DNA of 64,000 nucleotides from CAJBVG01 sp943372995 (GTDB taxonomy: Bacteria > Bacteroidota > Bacteroidia > Sphingobacteriales > Sphingobacteriaceae): positions 558,001-622,000 of the forward strand of contig CALSAQ010000001.1 in assembly GCA_943372995.1 (NCBI GenBank), written 5' to 3'. The notes below the pieces were generated by a model that was given only the letters and a program-made list of their open reading frames with translations, did not search any database and was not told the DNA's origin. Each line of letters starts with the position of its first letter. Position 1 is the stretch's first letter. This document shows, piece by piece, positions 61,148-64,000 of this stretch. Both the position numbers and the translations under genes were made by a program.

Positions 61148-64000
61148 ATGAAAGTATTCCGTTTACTAACTATACTATTACTGCTATTTACAGCAGGTAG
61201 TAGTTTTGCCGATCACTTCGTTGGCTACGATATGCAACTCATAAATGTTAAAGGCCCTGGAAACACCCCAACTAATAATTATTTTTGGCGTTTAAGAATT
61301 TATAGAGATATAAAAGGTATTGCTATACCCGGTGCAGCAACGTTTGCCATGTATAAGCAAAACGATAACTCGGAAGTGGCCGGTGCAGGTTTTACATGTA
61401 CCAAAGTAAATGCTCCCGAATTTTTAGAGTATCCACCAGAAGATTGTGCTCCACCAACGGCTCAGTTATCAGTTGAGGTAGGTATTTATGAAAGTCCTAT
61501 TCAGAACTATGCTTCATTAAATAACCCAGCAGGGTATTATGTAGCAAGTAGTACGTGTTGTAGAAACGAAGGGATTATAAATGTTCAAGGTGATTCTTGG
61601 TCATATGGAATTGTGTTTACAATGAGTATTCCTAGATTGAATACTGGGTCTGCAACTCAATATAATTCGTCGCCCTACTTTAAAAAATATCCTTTAACAA
61701 TTTTTTGTGCTGGTAAACCTTATACGTTAAATTGGGAAGTATCAGATCCAGATGGCGACTCATTGGTTTTTTCATTAGCTCAACCTTTAGATGATGGAAA
61801 TGTTAAACCTCATAATTTAATTCCTTATGCTGCTGGATATAATTTGAATTATAATATTATTGATGGTGTACCCGATTTAACCATTAATCCAAAAACAGGT
61901 ATTATCAATTTTATTACTACACGTGCAGGAAAATATTTAGTAGCTTTTAAAGTAGAAGAATATAGAAAGATTGGAGGTGTTCCTACAAAAATTGGGGAAA
62001 TAAGAAGAGAATATCAATTAGAATCTATTATATGTTTAGATGCTCCTCCTGTAACTGAAGATAACAATAATCAGAAAAGAGTAATTATTGATACAGTTAA
62101 TTTTCCAAATGATATTACCATTACTTTTACATCTAGAGATTCGCCCAATGACTCACTGTTCATGACTATCTTTCCTGAAAAGGACGTGAAAGAAAATGTG
62201 TTGAATCCTAGCGGACTAGATGGTAAATGGGGAGAGTTAGGAAATTTAAGTGGCGGACAAGCTGCTGAAAATTTAGTTATCGAAGGAGTATCATTAGTAG
62301 AAGGTCAGTTTTACTTAAAACCAAAATGCTACGCAGTAAGAGAAGCTCCATATAAATTTACTGTTGTGGTAAGAGATAAAACATGTCCTTCGCCATTCTA
62401 TGACTCTACTTTTGTTTTTATTTATGTAAGGAAACCCGATAATAACAAACCTATGTTTGTTAATAAATATCATGAGCAGGTAGATACGATTAAGCATAAT
62501 ACAAGTATTATTAAGAGAAATAAAAAGTACTATGTGAATGCAGGAGATCTTTTTCAATTAAATGGAGATTCCATTATAAAAACGTATGATAAAGATTCCT
62601 CTCAAGTGGTAAATATTGTGATGATTCCAGATCCTTTTAATCCTAGAACAGCAAACAGTGAAGTCATCTTTGATCCAATACCTACTTCGATACATAGTAC
62701 AGCAAGATTTATATGGCAAACGGATTGTAATGATAGAAGCGACACTTCTTATAAATTTAATTTCTTTGCATACGATAACGATTGTAAGAAAAAAGACACC
62801 GTTAGATTTAGTATAGAAATTTTTATAAGAGACCAACCAAACCAGAAACCGTATTTTGCCAAATCAAATGTAGATACGGTGAGAATTCCAGAAGGTAAAT
62901 TGGATAGTTTCACTATTGTGCTTTACGATACCGTTGGTGATTTTTTCAATCGATATAAAAACATTACTCTTTTGCCCGACTTATCAGATTTCTCGAATGT
63001 TGTTGTTCAGGGAGGAAGTATGATTGACTTTACAAGCTTAAATGCATCGGATAGTTTAAAGGTGACTTTCAAATGGAAGCCTAATTGCGCCAATGTAAGA
63101 ACTGCGCCTTATCGATTATTTATGAAAACTTTGGACGAAGGTTGCCCGACTATTCCTAATTTCGATACGGTATATGTATTTGCTACAGGGCCATTTAATT
63201 CGGCTCCCGAATTTATCGATCAAAACAGAATAAGTTTCAATATAGTAGATACGGCAATTTATGGAGGTGAATTATTTCAATTCCCATTGCATGCTATTGA
63301 TACTAATACGAGGTTCGACTCTGTTTTTGTAAGCTTAGATCAAAGCTCTGAAATAGCAGATCCTACAATAGTTCAAAACGTTGCTTTTGTAATTGAAGTA
63401 GCTGATAAAGATTCGGCAAAAACAAATTTGGTATGGCAAACTACTTGTACAGATATTAGACCTGGTGCATATATTGCTAGAGTGATTGCTAGAGATAATG
63501 AATGTGTTTCTCCAGAAACAAACACACTAACTTTTAACATACTTGTAAAAGAACGACCTAATTTTATTCCTCAATTTACTTTTGCTAACCCTATAGAAAC
63601 TGTAGATACTGTATACGCTGGTGAAATATATACTTTAGATATTAGTGCGTTCGATACTACACAATCGGAGGATATTTCTATTGATACTGTGTATACAACT
63701 ATTCCTAGTAACCTTCCTAAACCTACTATTACTAGGGCAACAGGACTAGGTACAGATACATTGAGTACTACATTAACATGGATTGCCGACTGTAGTTTAA
63801 TTAGTGATGATCCGTATTATATTAAACTTGCTTCTTGGGATGGTGCTTGTAGAGCTCCACAAGATTCCGCAAGACACACACTAAAAATATATGTCTTGAG
63901 AAATCCTTTATTAGAACCAAGCTTAAACTTTACAAGGGATACAACTATTGAGTTGGTGGCAGGAGAGAAGTTTAACTTAGAACTTAATTCTAGAAGTATT
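61148..64000 (+). CDS. Very large gliding-associated-type surface protein (3' end outside window)
   Basis: The frame is open from the ATG at 61148 to the window edge, at least 951 residues. A signal peptide (about 1-21, ending SSFAD) starts the mature DHFVGYDMQLINVKG. The first 290 residues match the N-terminal region of Bacteroidota proteins that carry a gliding-motility-associated C-terminal domain: WRLRIYRDI, SSTCCRNEGI, VSDPDGDSLVFSLAQP and AFKVEEYR. About four modules of 110-130 residues follow, each ending in a W-x4-C ... C unit such as FIWQTDCNDR. It is probably a T9SS-exported adhesin or structural protein. The sorting domain would lie beyond the window. Confidence 0.85.
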   Translation, partial: MKVFRLLTILLLLFTAGSSFADHFVGYDMQLINVKGPGNTPTNNYFWRLRIYRDIKGIAIPGAATFAMYKQNDNSEVAGAGFTCTKVNAPEFLEYPPEDCAPPTAQLSVEVGIYESPIQNYASLNNPAGYYVASSTCCRNEGIINVQGDSWSYGIVFTMSIPRLNTGSATQYNSSPYFKKYPLTIFCAGKPYTLNWEVSDPDGDSLVFSLAQPLDDGNVKPHNLIPYAAGYNLNYNIIDGVPDLTINPKTGIINFITTRAGKYLVAFKVEEYRKIGGVPTKIGEIRREYQLESIICLDAPPVTEDNNNQKRVIIDTVNFPNDITITFTSRDSPNDSLFMTIFPEKDVKENVLNPSGLDGKWGELGNLSGGQAAENLVIEGVSLVEGQFYLKPKCYAVREAPYKFTVVVRDKTCPSPFYDSTFVFIYVRKPDNNKPMFVNKYHEQVDTIKHNTSIIKRNKKYYVNAGDLFQLNGDSIIKTYDKDSSQVVNIVMIPDPFNPRTANSEVIFDPIPTSIHSTARFIWQTDCNDRSDTSYKFNFFAYDNDCKKKDTVRFSIEIFIRDQPNQKPYFAKSNVDTVRIPEGKLDSFTIVLYDTVGDFFNRYKNITLLPDLSDFSNVVVQGGSMIDFTSLNASDSLKVTFKWKPNCANVRTAPYRLFMKTLDEGCPTIPNFDTVYVFATGPFNSAPEFIDQNRISFNIVDTAIYGGELFQFPLHAIDTNTRFDSVFVSLDQSSEIADPTIVQNVAFVIEVADKDSAKTNLVWQTTCTDIRPGAYIARVIARDNECVSPETNTLTFNILVKERPNFIPQFTFANPIETVDTVYAGEIYTLDISAFDTTQSEDISIDTVYTTIPSNLPKPTITRATGLGTDTLSTTLTWIADCSLISDDPYYIKLASWDGACRAPQDSARHTLKIYVLRNPLLEPSLNFTRDTTIELVAGEKFNLELNSRSI

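Noticed and set aside
62315..62836. Minus-strand open frames of 80 and 92 codons
   Set aside because: They lie antisense within the large surface protein gene, whose frame, signal peptide and modules are well supported.
1..64000. Prophage, insertion sequence, integrated element or defence island
   Set aside because: No integrase, transposase, phage structural, restriction or toxin-antitoxin gene is recognisable, and base composition is even apart from the microsatellite.

Overview
The window is a gene-dense, AT-rich stretch of a chromosome from the phylum Bacteroidota, most likely a Flavobacteriales-type lineage. Several things point there: C-terminal type IX secretion (T9SS) sorting domains, a fused MurF-alanine racemase, DUF2851 and TIGR02757 family proteins, a Bacteroidota-type TonB, a gliding-associated surface protein, -7 promoter elements of the form TAnnTTTG, and almost no Shine-Dalgarno sequences. 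I see no rRNA, tRNA, CRISPR array, prophage or insertion sequence. Most genes are housekeeping or cell-envelope genes in short operons of two to five.

Layout. 1-6 kb: the end of dprA, an alkaline phosphatase, an ACE-like M2 peptidase lipoprotein, a T9SS-tagged N-formylglutamate amidohydrolase-like protein and a ClC-type anion transporter. 6-12 kb (minus strand): TonB, SixA-like phosphatase, family 9 glycosyltransferase, a PolX-like protein and SppA. 12-17.5 kb: folK, an Hpt/response-regulator pair and two tandem LVIVD (choice-of-anchor B) secreted proteins. 17.5-20 kb (minus): purS, pssA, rho. 20-27 kb: pyrF, DUF2851, PspC-like, recX, an S41 protease, murF-alr and DUF502. 27-38 kb: small DUF1801 and lipoprotein genes, a LOG-family protein, a Na+/solute symporter, recR, an unusual GT2/polyprenyl-glycosylphosphotransferase-like fusion, an SDR, an inward-rectifier K+ channel, an M50 peptidase, nhaA, a Sua5-family gene and sucC. 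39-46.5 kb: a DUF5916 outer-membrane protein, a LolD-like ATPase, a GT-C-like membrane protein, then a tight PIG-L / ATP-grasp / HAD / SRPBCC operon. 46.5-64 kb: a UbiD-family decarboxylase, a FadL-like porin, a Trp/Tyr/Gly-rich lipoprotein, proS, a cystathionine gamma-synthase-like enzyme, TIGR02757, a histidine kinase, a thioredoxin-fold protein, a GH92 mannosidase, queD and the start of a very large surface protein that runs off the window.

How the genes work together. The functional themes are envelope biogenesis (pssA, murF-alr, glycosyltransferases, LolD-like ATPase, SppA), secretion of T9SS cargo, ion homeostasis (ClC, Irk, NhaA, Na+ symporter) and nucleotide, folate or queuosine synthesis (purS, pyrF, folK, queD).

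The most unusual signal is not a gene. Short intergenic spaces are filled with degenerate 7-bp or 8-bp tandem repeats. At about nine gene ends the first repeat unit is the stop codon itself: the units begin TAA, TAG or TGA in phase with the upstream stop. Some arrays also contain the next gene's start codon or have entered coding sequence. A second repeated word, built on ACAGAGRM octamers, is embedded between heptamer arrays on both sides of tonB. Other points worth a look are a PolX protein that appears to have lost its polymerase carboxylates, a sugar-transferase-like module lacking its catalytic core, a ClC protein with a changed selectivity motif, a Rho without a visible N-terminal helical domain, and promoters so close to ATG that the mRNA should be almost leaderless.
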